Below, one piece after another: positions 24,893-33,547 of a stretch of DNA of 40,734 nucleotides (positions are counted from its first letter, which is position 1; each line of letters starts with the position of its first letter). The stretch is from an uncultured Lachnospiraceae bacterium. GTDB taxonomy: Bacteria > Bacillota > Clostridia > Lachnospirales > Lachnospiraceae. Made by a program: the position numbers and the translations under genes. Location of the stretch: assembly GCA_902489645.1 (NCBI GenBank), contig CABUAW010000019.1:1-40734 (forward strand), read 5' to 3'. Under the pieces are notes generated by a model, which saw only the letters and a program-made list of their open reading frames with translations, was not told the DNA's origin and did no database searches.

Positions 24893-25606
24893 ATGCAAGT
24901 GAAAAAACCATTAATCTGCGAGATGTCCGAACAGGAGCGTCCAAGAGAAAAATTTGAACGCTTTGGCGCAGACAAATTATCGGATGCGGAACTGCTGGCG
25001 TTAATCCTCCGTACAGGCAGCCGGGATACGAGTGCGGTGGCTTTGGCCGAAAAAGTGCTGAATCTCAATCTTCCCGGCACAGGACTGGAAAAGCTTTATC
25101 ATTTATCGCAAAAAGATTTAATGAAAATCCGCGGAGTCGGAAAGGTAAAATCCGGTCAGATTCTTGCCTTGCGTGAGCTTTCCATACGGCTTTCCAAGCT
25201 GAAATCGCAGCCCCGGTTGTCTTTTTGTTCTCCGGCCTCTATTGCCAGATATTACATGGCCCAATTTTGTTCTTACCGTCAGGAGCATTTGATGATGATG
25301 CTGTTTGACTGTAAAAATCATCTGTTGGGAGAGCGTCTGATTTCAAAAGGAACGGTGAATGCTTCTATGGCAGAACCCAGAGACATTTTTGGTGAAGCCC
25401 TGGGCGCGGGGGCATCCGGAATTATATTGATACATAATCATCCGAGCGGCGATACGACGCCGAGTCCGGCGGATTTGGCCGTAACCCGGCGGATTTTTGA
25501 GGCGGGAGAGCTGCTTGGTATCCATCTGCTGGACCATATTATTGTGGCCGGCGGCAACTATCGAAGTTTAAAGGCGGAAGGATTGATAAATTCTTCGGCA
25601 TTGTGA
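24893..25606 (+). CDS. radC: RadC/DUF2466 JAB-domain protein
   Basis: A 237-residue protein with an N-terminal UPF0758 helical part (RPREKFERFGADKLSDAELL, then LRTGSRDTSAVALAEKVL), a helix-hairpin-helix-like KIRGVGKVKSGQILALREL, and a C-terminal JAMM/MPN metal site, HNHPSGDTTPSPAD. Despite its name, a direct role in DNA repair is not established. The start at 24893 is chosen because AAAGGTG ends 6 bases before it; GTG 24884 and ATG 24887 fall on the ribosome binding site. It is first in the mre-min operon, as in many Firmicutes. Confidence 0.93.
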   Translation: MQVKKPLICEMSEQERPREKFERFGADKLSDAELLALILRTGSRDTSAVALAEKVLNLNLPGTGLEKLYHLSQKDLMKIRGVGKVKSGQILALRELSIRLSKLKSQPRLSFCSPASIARYYMAQFCSYRQEHLMMMLFDCKNHLLGERLISKGTVNASMAEPRDIFGEALGAGASGIILIHNHPSGDTTPSPADLAVTRRIFEAGELLGIHLLDHIIVAGGNYRSLKAEGLINSSAL

Positions 25607-25618
25607 AAGGAGAATCCT

Positions 25619-26641
25619 ATGGCTGTACAGAAATATGGTCTGGATTTAGGAACAGGAACGATAAAAATTTATAAAGATGGCCAGGGAATGGTGTTAAAAG
25701 AAAAAAATATGATTGCCATTCGAAAAAAAACAGAGATGGTGGCTTTTGGCGATGAAGCATATGCGATGTATGAACGCTGTCCGGAAAATATACGGGTTTA
25801 CGGACCTGTAAAAAACGGTGTGATTGCGGGAATTCATGACATGAAGATTTTACTGGATTTATTTTTGAGAAAAGTTAAATGTGCCAACGGTTTCATTCGG
25901 AGCAATGAGTTTTACTTTGCCGTGCCATGTGATATTACCGAAGTTGAAAAGCGCGCTTTTTTTGATTTGGCCATGAGTTCCGAATTTAAGACAAAAGACC
26001 TTTATATTGTGGAAAAGCCGGTGGCGACGGCTCTTGGAGAGAGTGTGGATATTCTTCACAGTCCCGGAGTGATGGTCATTGATTTCGGGGCGGACACCGT
26101 GGAGATTTCCGTGCTGGCTCTTGGCGGTATTGTTACCAGCCGTCTTTTGAAAATCGGCGGCAATGCTATGAACGAAGCCATATGCGAGGCCGTAAAGGAA
26201 AAGTACAACCTTTTAATCGGTATGAAAACGGCGGAAAGCCTGAAACTGGAACTCGGTTCCGCATTAAATACAGTAAATTCTTTTAAAAAAGTTCTTGGAC
26301 GGGATTTGATTTCCGGCCTCCCGGCCGAGGTGAAGGTGGATTCCAGAGTTGTCTGTCAGCCTATTCAGGAACTTTTGAACCAGGTTGTCCGTACAGCCAA
26401 AGGACTTTTTGAACATACGCCTCCGGAGGTATTACGCTCCATTCTCAATCTGGGCATCATTATTACCGGAGAGGGGAGCCGACTTACAAATCTGGAAATG
26501 TATCTTGAAAGAGCATTGGACGTCCCTGTGATTATGTCAGAGATTCCCGACCAAAGTGTGATTCAGGGACTTGGCGTTCTTATGTCTGACGAAAAGCTTC
26601 GTCCACTGGCTTTTTCTGTTAAAGAAGCAATATTTAGTTAA
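25619..26641 (+). CDS. mreB: Divergent MreB-family actin
   Basis: A 340-residue actin-fold protein encoded before mreC and mreD. The first phosphate loop is DLGTGTIKIY (D9-Y18) instead of the usual DLGTANTLVY. The second is IDFGADTVEIS (D155 onward) where canonical MreB has DIGGGTTEVA, and the adenosine motif GGGA is TGEGS. So the nucleotide pocket is altered but not absent. It most likely assembles filaments guiding the elongasome, but it may be a specialised paralogue with another canonical MreB elsewhere in the genome. RBS AAAGGAGAA lies just before the ATG. It ends 14 bases before mreC. Confidence 0.85.
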   Translation: MAVQKYGLDLGTGTIKIYKDGQGMVLKEKNMIAIRKKTEMVAFGDEAYAMYERCPENIRVYGPVKNGVIAGIHDMKILLDLFLRKVKCANGFIRSNEFYFAVPCDITEVEKRAFFDLAMSSEFKTKDLYIVEKPVATALGESVDILHSPGVMVIDFGADTVEISVLALGGIVTSRLLKIGGNAMNEAICEAVKEKYNLLIGMKTAESLKLELGSALNTVNSFKKVLGRDLISGLPAEVKVDSRVVCQPIQELLNQVVRTAKGLFEHTPPEVLRSILNLGIIITGEGSRLTNLEMYLERALDVPVIMSEIPDQSVIQGLGVLMSDEKLRPLAFSVKEAIFS

Positions 26642-26655
26642 AGAAGGTTAAACCT

Positions 26656-27531
26656 ATGAACAAAAACAAAAGAAAACAGATGAAGCCGAGATATGTGCTG
26701 TGGCTCATCATCGTTCTTTGTCTGCTTTTTATTGGTGTGAGCTTAAAAAATAATGGAGAGAAACTGAATATCCAGAATGGCATCAGTTCTCTGATTCTTC
26801 CTATGGAGAAGGGCCTAAACAGTATAGGAGAATGGATTGGAGAGCAGAAAGAACACAGCCGTTCCGTCAACGACCTTCTGGCGGAAAATGAAGCATTAAA
26901 ACAGCAGATTGAACAATTAAATACCAAAATTTCGTCCATGGAAAATAATCTGTCCGAATTGGATTCCCTCCGTGGCTTATTGAAAATGAAGGAAGTATAC
27001 CCGGACTATGATATGGTCGGTGCCCGGATTATCAGCAAGGACGCGGGAAACTGGTACAATAATTTTATCATCGACAAAGGAAGCAACGACGGCATAAAAA
27101 AAGATATGAATGTCATTTACGATAATGGGCTGGTGGGAATTGTTTCCGACGTATCTGCAAATAATGCAACTGTACGTGCGATTATTGATGATACGAGCAG
27201 TGTCAGCGGCATGCTGTCGAAATCTACGGAGTTATGTATTGTCAACGGTGATTTGAAGCTTTACCAGGACGGACTTCTGGATGTTGAAATGATTTCCAAG
27301 GATGCCCAGATTGCGGCGGGGGACGAGGTTGTCACCTCCTATATCAGTGATAAATATTTGCCCGGCCTGGTCATTGGCTATATCAGCGATGTGTCTATGG
27401 ACAGTTCAAACCTGTCTCAAAACGCACGGATTACGCCGAAAGTCAGTTTTGACAATATTACAAACGTGATGGTCATTACTCAGTTGAAAGCGGATTTGGT
27501 GGCTTCAGAGGATGAAGAGGAGGAATCTTAA
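26656..27531 (+). CDS. mreC: Rod shape-determining protein MreC
   Basis: A 291-residue bitopic protein. A basic N-terminus is followed by a transmembrane segment (VLWLIIVLCLLFIGVSL, 14-31), a coiled coil at about 70-105 (LLAENEALKQQIEQLNTKIS) and the MreC beta-barrel domains (VGARIISKDAGNWYNNF, DKGSNDGIKKDMNVI). MreC links MreB to PBP2 in the periplasm-side scaffold. The acidic C-terminus ends SEDEEEES. The TAA overlaps the mreD ATG by one base (TAATG). Confidence 0.93.
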   Translation: MNKNKRKQMKPRYVLWLIIVLCLLFIGVSLKNNGEKLNIQNGISSLILPMEKGLNSIGEWIGEQKEHSRSVNDLLAENEALKQQIEQLNTKISSMENNLSELDSLRGLLKMKEVYPDYDMVGARIISKDAGNWYNNFIIDKGSNDGIKKDMNVIYDNGLVGIVSDVSANNATVRAIIDDTSSVSGMLSKSTELCIVNGDLKLYQDGLLDVEMISKDAQIAAGDEVVTSYISDKYLPGLVIGYISDVSMDSSNLSQNARITPKVSFDNITNVMVITQLKADLVASEDEEEES

Positions 27532-28043
27532 TGCGGCGTCTGATATTTTATATTGTCATGATTTTTGTCATTTATTTTTTTCAGACCGGCGTATTTACAC
27601 ATTTGGCTCTGGGCGGCATTGTGCCGAATCTTTTTGTTATCTGTACCGTATCCATCGGAATGATTCGCGGAAAAAAGGAAGGATGTCTGATTGGCTTTTT
27701 CTGCGGCATATTGATGGACGCCCTGTTTGGCGTTTACTTTGGGATGTATGCGCTGGTACTTTCTGTCATTGGATATCTGGCTGGCTATGTTCAGCAGATT
27801 TTTTATGAGGAAGATATGACGCTTCCTATTATTATCATCGGTATCGCCGATTTGCTTTATGGGATTGCCATATACCTGCTTGGCTTCCTGACACGGGGGC
27901 GCATGGACTTTTTATTTTACTTCGGAAGAATTATTCTTCCAGAAACAATTTACACGTTAATTTTAGCCGTTTTTGTATATAGTCTGATTGGCTGGATTAA
28001 TAAGAAGATTGAAATTAAAGGAAGTGAGAAACGTATTGATTAA
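27531..28043 (+). CDS. mreD: Rod shape-determining protein MreD
   Basis: A 170-residue integral membrane protein with about five hydrophobic segments and a short charged tail. The order after mreC and before the PBP2 gene, the one-base overlap with mreC and the membrane topology define it. The visible sequence includes GCLIGFFCGILMDALFG, a conserved MreD stretch. It is part of the elongasome with MreC, RodA and PBP2. Confidence 0.9.
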   Translation: MRRLIFYIVMIFVIYFFQTGVFTHLALGGIVPNLFVICTVSIGMIRGKKEGCLIGFFCGILMDALFGVYFGMYALVLSVIGYLAGYVQQIFYEEDMTLPIIIIGIADLLYGIAIYLLGFLTRGRMDFLFYFGRIILPETIYTLILAVFVYSLIGWINKKIEIKGSEKRID

Positions 28044-30828
28044 AAAGATATTGAATGTCATTTCAGACCTGACCAAATCACGAATCTTTGTAATCGGCGC
28101 TTTTTTCACCTTTCTTTTTGTATTGCTGATTCACAGAGTTTTTGTGCTGCAGGTTATTGAGGGTGAAAGCTATTTGGAAAGCTTTACATACCGCATACAA
28201 AAAGAAACGGAGCTGCCAAGCTCCAGAGGAACGATTTATGACCGTAATGGGAAGGTGCTGGCTTATAACCGGCTGGCAAACGCAATTACTATTGAGGACA
28301 GTTCCCTGCTTGAGACAAATGCGGAGAAAAATGAAATGATTTCCCGCCTGATAGAGTTGATTGAAGGCTCGGGCTATGAAGCCGTTTATAATATTCCGAT
28401 ACGTCTTTATGATGACGGAACTATGGAATTTACATCCAGCGGTAATTCGAGACTTCGTTTTGTGCGGAACGTCTACGGCAAAGATTCGATTGACCAGCTT
28501 TCGGAAGAACAGAAAAATGTTACAGTTGAAGAACTGTTTGATTATATGTGTCACGGTGATGACTCGACGTCCATGTTTGGCATCGATGACAGCTATTCCA
28601 CGGAAGAGGCTTTAAAAATTGCCGCCATCCGTTATGAGCTTTATATGAAACGCTATGAGCAGTATTTATCCGTGACTGTGACCTCGGACGTCAGTGATAC
28701 TCTGGTGGCTAAAATCAAGGAAAATACGGCAGAATTGCCGGGAGTTACCATTGAGCAGGATTATGTGCGTCAATATGAGGACAGCAAATATTTCTCAAAT
28801 ATTACCGGCTATTGCGGTGAAATTTCCGAGGATGAACTGGAAGCCTACCGGCTGGCCGGAAATGACAGCTACGCCTCCGGAGATATTGTCGGAAAGACCG
28901 GACTTGAAAAATCCTTTGAGGATGAACTTCATGGCGAAAAAGGTTCTCAGACCGTCTATGTGGACAGTCTTGGAAGTATTATCGAAGTTGCTGAACGGGT
29001 TGAATCTTCTCCGGGAAATAATTTATATTTAACCATCGATAAGGATTATCAGATTCAGGCGTATAATCTGCTGGAGGAAGAAATTGCCGGAATCCTTCTT
29101 CAGAAGCTGTCCAGCAGCGGTGAAGGACGCATCGACGTCAGCGAGGTATATGCCGCACTCATCAAAAACGGTATTATTGATTTGGACAGAATGGGAGATA
29201 AAGGCGCTTCGGATTTGGAAAAATCCATATACGCCATCTATGAATCTCAGGAAAGCAGCCGTTTTGACGTCATCCGTCATCTTTTAGATGGAACAAATAT
29301 GAACTCTTATAACGGATGTTCCGAAGAAGAACGGGAATATATTGAGCTTATCGAAAATATAATTACTAATAATGGTATTTTGGATACTTCAAAGTTATCC
29401 TCCGACGATGAAATCAGCCAGCTTTGGACAACAGGAAATACGAGCCTTTATGAATATCTGCATTATGCCATCGGCAAAGGCGCTGTTTCCGTATCCGCAT
29501 TGGATATTTCGGATACTTTTCTTGATTCCAATGAAATCTATGCGGCGCTGACCGAATTTATACTTCTTGAACTGGAGGATAACAGCAGTTTTGCAAAGAT
29601 TGTTTATTGCGCCATGCTCAGTCAGGGCATGATTGACGGCCGCCAGGTATGTGAACTGCTTTATGAGCAGGGGGTCTTTGAAAAGGATGAAGATTATGAT
29701 AATCTGGTCAACAATGTAACCGACCCATACACCTTTGTTTACAACAAAATTAAAAATCTGGAAATTACCCCGGATATGCTGGCCCTCGACCCGTGTTCAG
29801 GTTCCCTTGTGGCAACCGACCCGAAAACGGGGGAGGTTTTGGCTCTTGTATCTTATCCGAGTTATGATGCGAACCGGATTGGAGACAGCGATTATTTTGT
29901 TTCTTTGCTCGAAAATGAATCATTGCCGTTATATAATCGGGCGACCATGCAGAAAACAGCGCCGGGTTCCACATTTAAAATGATTACGGCGGCGGCCGGC
30001 CTGGAAGAAGGCGTCATCGATACAGACACCTATATTACCGACTTGATTGTGTTTGATAAGGTACAGCCTACAGCGAGCTGTTGGTCTACACAGGTGAGCC
30101 ATGGTTCCATCGAGGTGACGGACGCAATTAAGGAGTCCTGTAATTATTTCTTTTATGAAGTCGGATTCCGTCTGGGACTTGATTCCAACGGTTATTATAA
30201 TTCGGAGTACGGTATTCAGAGACTCAGAAAATATATGGCATTATTTGGATTGGACCGAACCTCCGGTATTGAACTGGAAGAGTCCGAACCGACGATGTCT
30301 GATATGGACCCGGTACTCTCAGCCATCGGACAGGCCCGAAACAGTTATACCCCGTCGCAATTGGCACGCTATATTACAACGGTGGCCAGCAAAGGGGATT
30401 TATATAATTTATCCATTTTAGATAAACTGACTGATTCAAATGAACAGTTGCTTGAAGATTACGCGCCGGAGATTATCGACCATGTTGATTTTAAAGAATC
30501 CACGTGGGATTCGATTTTCTACGGAATGTATAAAGTTATCGGAAACTCTTCCTTCCTTTCTGTATTCTCAGATTTGGATGTGGAGGTCGCCGGTAAATCA
30601 GGTACCGCCCAGGAAAATGCCCTGAGACCGGACCATGGCTTATTTGTATGTTTTGCGCCTTATGATAATCCGGAGATTACGGTAACCGTTGTTTTACCTT
30701 ATGGTTACGGTTCTTACAATTCGGGAAGCGTCGCAAAAAATATGCTTGCCTATGTATTTCATCAGACAGAAGCAACCGACGGTAAACGGCAGGCGGCCAA
30801 TGTGGACGGAAGCACCGTTTCAGACTAA
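28036..30828 (+). CDS. mrdA: Penicillin-binding protein 2 (elongasome transpeptidase) with large insertion
   Basis: A 930-residue class B PBP, much longer than the usual 600-700. A transmembrane anchor (about 15-37) is followed by the dimerisation domain (SSRGTIYDRNGKVLAYN) and the transpeptidase. Catalytic motifs are intact: S645-T-F-K648, S701-C-N703 and K854-S-G856. Between LTIDKDYQIQ (about 335) and DPKTGEVLALVSYPSYD (about 595) lies about 225 extra mostly helical, acidic residues. It cross-links peptidoglycan with RodA. The start is TTG 28036, 8 bases after GGAAGTGA (28020-28027), overlapping mreD by 8 bases; GTG 28024 lies on that site. Confidence 0.9.
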   Translation: MIKKILNVISDLTKSRIFVIGAFFTFLFVLLIHRVFVLQVIEGESYLESFTYRIQKETELPSSRGTIYDRNGKVLAYNRLANAITIEDSSLLETNAEKNEMISRLIELIEGSGYEAVYNIPIRLYDDGTMEFTSSGNSRLRFVRNVYGKDSIDQLSEEQKNVTVEELFDYMCHGDDSTSMFGIDDSYSTEEALKIAAIRYELYMKRYEQYLSVTVTSDVSDTLVAKIKENTAELPGVTIEQDYVRQYEDSKYFSNITGYCGEISEDELEAYRLAGNDSYASGDIVGKTGLEKSFEDELHGEKGSQTVYVDSLGSIIEVAERVESSPGNNLYLTIDKDYQIQAYNLLEEEIAGILLQKLSSSGEGRIDVSEVYAALIKNGIIDLDRMGDKGASDLEKSIYAIYESQESSRFDVIRHLLDGTNMNSYNGCSEEEREYIELIENIITNNGILDTSKLSSDDEISQLWTTGNTSLYEYLHYAIGKGAVSVSALDISDTFLDSNEIYAALTEFILLELEDNSSFAKIVYCAMLSQGMIDGRQVCELLYEQGVFEKDEDYDNLVNNVTDPYTFVYNKIKNLEITPDMLALDPCSGSLVATDPKTGEVLALVSYPSYDANRIGDSDYFVSLLENESLPLYNRATMQKTAPGSTFKMITAAAGLEEGVIDTDTYITDLIVFDKVQPTASCWSTQVSHGSIEVTDAIKESCNYFFYEVGFRLGLDSNGYYNSEYGIQRLRKYMALFGLDRTSGIELEESEPTMSDMDPVLSAIGQARNSYTPSQLARYITTVASKGDLYNLSILDKLTDSNEQLLEDYAPEIIDHVDFKESTWDSIFYGMYKVIGNSSFLSVFSDLDVEVAGKSGTAQENALRPDHGLFVCFAPYDNPEITVTVVLPYGYGSYNSGSVAKNMLAYVFHQTEATDGKRQAANVDGSTVSD

Positions 30829-30862
30829 GCGAAAAATACCAATGATAATCTGAATATAAAGG

Positions 30863-30878
30863 ATGCCCCGAAGGGCAT
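30863..30878 (+). other. Small GC hairpin before minD
   Basis: ATGCCC-CGAA-GGGCAT is a 6-bp stem with a tetraloop and no T-run, in the 78-base gap where minC would normally be. It may affect mRNA stability or processing. Confidence 0.4.
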
Positions 30879-30906
30879 GAAAGGAATTTCATTGGAGGGA
30901 ATCGAT

Positions 30907-31698
30907 ATGAGCGAAGTCATCGTTGTCACATCAGGAAAAGGCGGTGTCGGAAAAACCACATCGACAGCAAACATAGGAATGGGACTGGCCCAGATGGATA
31001 AACGGGTGGTTATGATTGATACGGATATCGGACTGCGGAATCTGGATGTCATTCTCGGACTGGAAAACCGGATTATTTATAATCTGGTGGATGTTATTGA
31101 GGGAACATGCCGTCTGAAACAGGCGTTAATCCGGGACAAGCGGTATCCGGGATTATATCTGCTGCCGTCGGCCCAGACCCGGGATAAAAGCAGCGTATCT
31201 CCGGAACAGATGAAAAAACTGGTAGAACAGATGCGGGAAGATTTTGACTATATTATACTGGATTGTCCGGCGGGCATTGAACAGGGATTCCAGAATGCGG
31301 TGGCCGGTGCGGACAGGGCGTTGATTGTAACCACGCCGGAGGTGGCCGCCATCCGCGATGCGGACCGGATTATCGGGCTTTTGGAATCACAGCAAATCGG
31401 ACGCATGGATTTAATCGTCAATCGACTGCGCTTTGATATGATTCGCAGCGGCGAGATGATGTCTCTGGAGGATATTATGGATATCCTTTCCGTCCATTTG
31501 ATTGGCGCCGTGCCCGACGATGAAAATGTGGTCGTTTCCACAAATCAGGGAGAACCTCTGGTCGGAAGGCATACTATGGCCGGACAGGCCTATGCCAATA
31601 TCTGTCTCAGACTGACCGGACAGGAAGTCCCTCTGCTGGCAGAACGTTATCAGGATGGCTGGTTTCGTCGTTTGACGCGATTCCTCGTGAGGGGGTAG
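30907..31698 (+). CDS. minD: Septum site-determining ATPase MinD
   Basis: A 263-residue deviant Walker A ATPase: KGGVGKT at 11-17 with the signature lysine, VVMIDTDIGLRNLDVILGLENR, and DYIILDCPAGIEQGF. The C-terminus GWFRRLTRFLVRG is an amphipathic membrane-targeting helix. It positions the division site together with MinE and normally activates MinC. The start at 30907 follows GGAGGGA (30894-30900) by 6 bases; an in-frame ATG at 30877 would add ten unconserved residues. minC is not encoded next to it. Confidence 0.95.
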   Translation: MSEVIVVTSGKGGVGKTTSTANIGMGLAQMDKRVVMIDTDIGLRNLDVILGLENRIIYNLVDVIEGTCRLKQALIRDKRYPGLYLLPSAQTRDKSSVSPEQMKKLVEQMREDFDYIILDCPAGIEQGFQNAVAGADRALIVTTPEVAAIRDADRIIGLLESQQIGRMDLIVNRLRFDMIRSGEMMSLEDIMDILSVHLIGAVPDDENVVVSTNQGEPLVGRHTMAGQAYANICLRLTGQEVPLLAERYQDGWFRRLTRFLVRG

Positions 31699-31708
31699 GT
31701 GAGGCTTT

Positions 31709-31993
31709 ATGAAATGGTTGTCTGGACTGGGACGGAGGAAAAAAAGAGGTTCCGGTGCCATCGCCAAACAGCGTTTAAAAACCCTGCTCATTTCGGACAG
31801 GGCCGACTGTTCTGCTGATTTAATTAATGGTATAAAAGGTGACATCGGACTGACACTTTCGAAATACATGGAAGTGGATGTAGAACATATGGAGGTCAAT
31901 ATTCTTCAAAGCGAAGCGGCGATGCGCGGTGATGGCTCAATGATGCTTGTCGCCCGGATACCTTTTAGAGAAATAAACAAGGTGATTTGTTAA
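31709..31993 (+). CDS. minE: Cell division topological specificity factor MinE
   Basis: A 94-residue protein. The N-terminal helical region (AIAKQRLKTLLISDRADC, 23-40) is the anti-MinCD contact segment. The C-terminal topological domain has LSKYMEVDVEHMEVNIL. The short basic start (MKWLSGLGRRKKR) fits a membrane-targeting sequence. It stimulates MinD ATPase and drives pole-to-pole oscillation. It starts 10 bases after minD, and its TAA overlaps the rodA ATG. Confidence 0.93.
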   Translation: MKWLSGLGRRKKRGSGAIAKQRLKTLLISDRADCSADLINGIKGDIGLTLSKYMEVDVEHMEVNILQSEAAMRGDGSMMLVARIPFREINKVIC

Positions 31994-33126
31994 TGAACTT
32001 ATATGAGGATAAATTTCGTTTTTTAAACTACAATTTAAAAAAATACAATTGGCGTCTGCTGCTGCTCGTTATTGCGGCAACAGTACTTGGCCTTTTCGTC
32101 ATTGAAAGTGCGGCGGATGGTTACGCCAAAAAACAGCTTTTAGGTATGCTTGTCGGTCTGGCCGGCTTGATTATTGTCTCATTCATAGACTATAATTTTA
32201 TTTTGAAGTTCCAATGGCCAATTTATTTCTTTGCCGTAGTCATGCTTGGGGCGGTTTTACTCTTTGGAGTGAATGTCAACGGCGCCAAACGGTGGTTTTC
32301 ACTGGGCTCCTTCGGTACTTTACAGCCAAGTGAGTTCGCCAAAATTATGATGATTGTTGTTTTGGCCCGGCTGATTACAGACCACCGGGACCAAATCAGT
32401 CAATTGAAAACTTTGATTATGCTTGGTATTATATATATAGTTCCGGTGTTTTTGATTTACAGAGAACCAAACATGTCAACGACATTGGTGTTTTTGTTTA
32501 TTTTTGTCATGATGATTTTCTGTGGAGGGTTAAGCTATAAATTTATCGGAAAAGTTTTGGTGTTCACGGTTCCGATTGTCGGCTTTTTGACCTGGTATAT
32601 CCAGCAGCCTTTCCAGATTCTTCTTCATGGCTATCAGTTGGACCGTATTCTGGCCTTTTTAAATCCTTCCGAATACCAGCAAACAACTGCAAACCAGCAG
32701 TATAACTCCGTTATGGCGATTGGTTCAGGAATGATTACGGGGAAGGGCCTGAATAATAATACGATTACATCGGTAAAGGGCGGTAATTTTATATCCGAAC
32801 AGCAAACAGACTTTATATTTTCTGTTATCGGCGAAGAGCTTGGGTTTATTGGAAGCTGTATCACTATTTTGTTATTGGCGCTCATTGTGTATGAGTGTTT
32901 GAAGGTTGCAAAAAATGCTTCAAATATGAGTGGGCGTCTGATAGCCTGCGGTGTGGCATCGATGATTGCTTTTCATTCCTTTGTCAATATCGGCGTGGCA
33001 ACAAACCTGCTTCCAAACACGGGGCTGCCGTTACCCTTTATCAGTTACGGCTTAAGTGCGCTGCTGGCGAATATGGTCGGTATCGGGCTTGTTATTAATA
33101 TTGATTTGCAGAAAGGCAGGAGGTAG
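31993..33126 (+). CDS. rodA: SEDS glycosyltransferase RodA
   Basis: A 377-residue polytopic protein with about ten membrane segments of the SEDS (RodA/FtsW/SpoVE) family. Signature stretches are GAKRWFSLGSFGTLQPSEFAK and NTGLPLPFISYGLSALLANM near the end. It polymerises lipid II into glycan strands and pairs with the PBP2 encoded upstream, which favours RodA over FtsW. The start is ATG 31993 in TAATG overlap with minE, with AAGGTGAT (31978-31985); TTG 31987 is the alternative. It ends 5 bases before mgsA. Confidence 0.93.
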   Translation: MNLYEDKFRFLNYNLKKYNWRLLLLVIAATVLGLFVIESAADGYAKKQLLGMLVGLAGLIIVSFIDYNFILKFQWPIYFFAVVMLGAVLLFGVNVNGAKRWFSLGSFGTLQPSEFAKIMMIVVLARLITDHRDQISQLKTLIMLGIIYIVPVFLIYREPNMSTTLVFLFIFVMMIFCGGLSYKFIGKVLVFTVPIVGFLTWYIQQPFQILLHGYQLDRILAFLNPSEYQQTTANQQYNSVMAIGSGMITGKGLNNNTITSVKGGNFISEQQTDFIFSVIGEELGFIGSCITILLLALIVYECLKVAKNASNMSGRLIACGVASMIAFHSFVNIGVATNLLPNTGLPLPFISYGLSALLANMVGIGLVINIDLQKGRR

Positions 33127-33131
33127 GCAAG

Positions 33132-33524
33132 ATGAATATTGGATTCGTTGCAAATGAAAGCAAGAAAAAATTAATGCAGAATTTCTGTATTGCGTATCGT
33201 GCAATATTGGCAAAGCATGAACTTTTTGCTACGGGAACTACCGGCCGGTTGATTGAAGAAGTGACCAATCTGACCGTACACAAATATTTAGCGGGGACCC
33301 TGGGCGGAGAGCAGCAAATGGGGGCACAGATAGAGAATAACGATATTGATTTAGTCATATTCATGCGGGACCCGGCGCAGACATCCGGTATGACCGACGT
33401 ACATACCCTTGTCCGGCTTTGTGATGACCATAATATTCCATTGGCTACCAATCTGGCTACCGCAGAGCTTCTTATTAAAGCGCTGAAACGCGGAGATTTG
33501 GATTGGCGCGAATTTTACAAATGA
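33132..33524 (+). CDS. mgsA: Methylglyoxal synthase-like protein, catalytic residues altered
   Basis: A 130-residue MGS-fold protein in the usual position after rodA. It has FATGTTGRLIEE (phosphate-binding TGTTG) and GGEQQMGAQIE. Compared with E. coli MgsA, which I know well enough to align, His19-Asp20 is Asn8-Glu9, catalytic Asp71 is Glu60, and the loop carrying His98 is one residue shorter and has no histidine (RDPAQTSGMTDV). Asp91 and Asp101 equivalents (D80, D89) remain. A dihydroxyacetone-phosphate binding or sensing role without full methylglyoxal synthesis is plausible. RBS AGGAGG lies 5-8 bases upstream. Confidence 0.8.
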   Translation: MNIGFVANESKKKLMQNFCIAYRAILAKHELFATGTTGRLIEEVTNLTVHKYLAGTLGGEQQMGAQIENNDIDLVIFMRDPAQTSGMTDVHTLVRLCDDHNIPLATNLATAELLIKALKRGDLDWREFYK

Positions 33525-33547
33525 TTTGAGAACAGGATGATATAACG

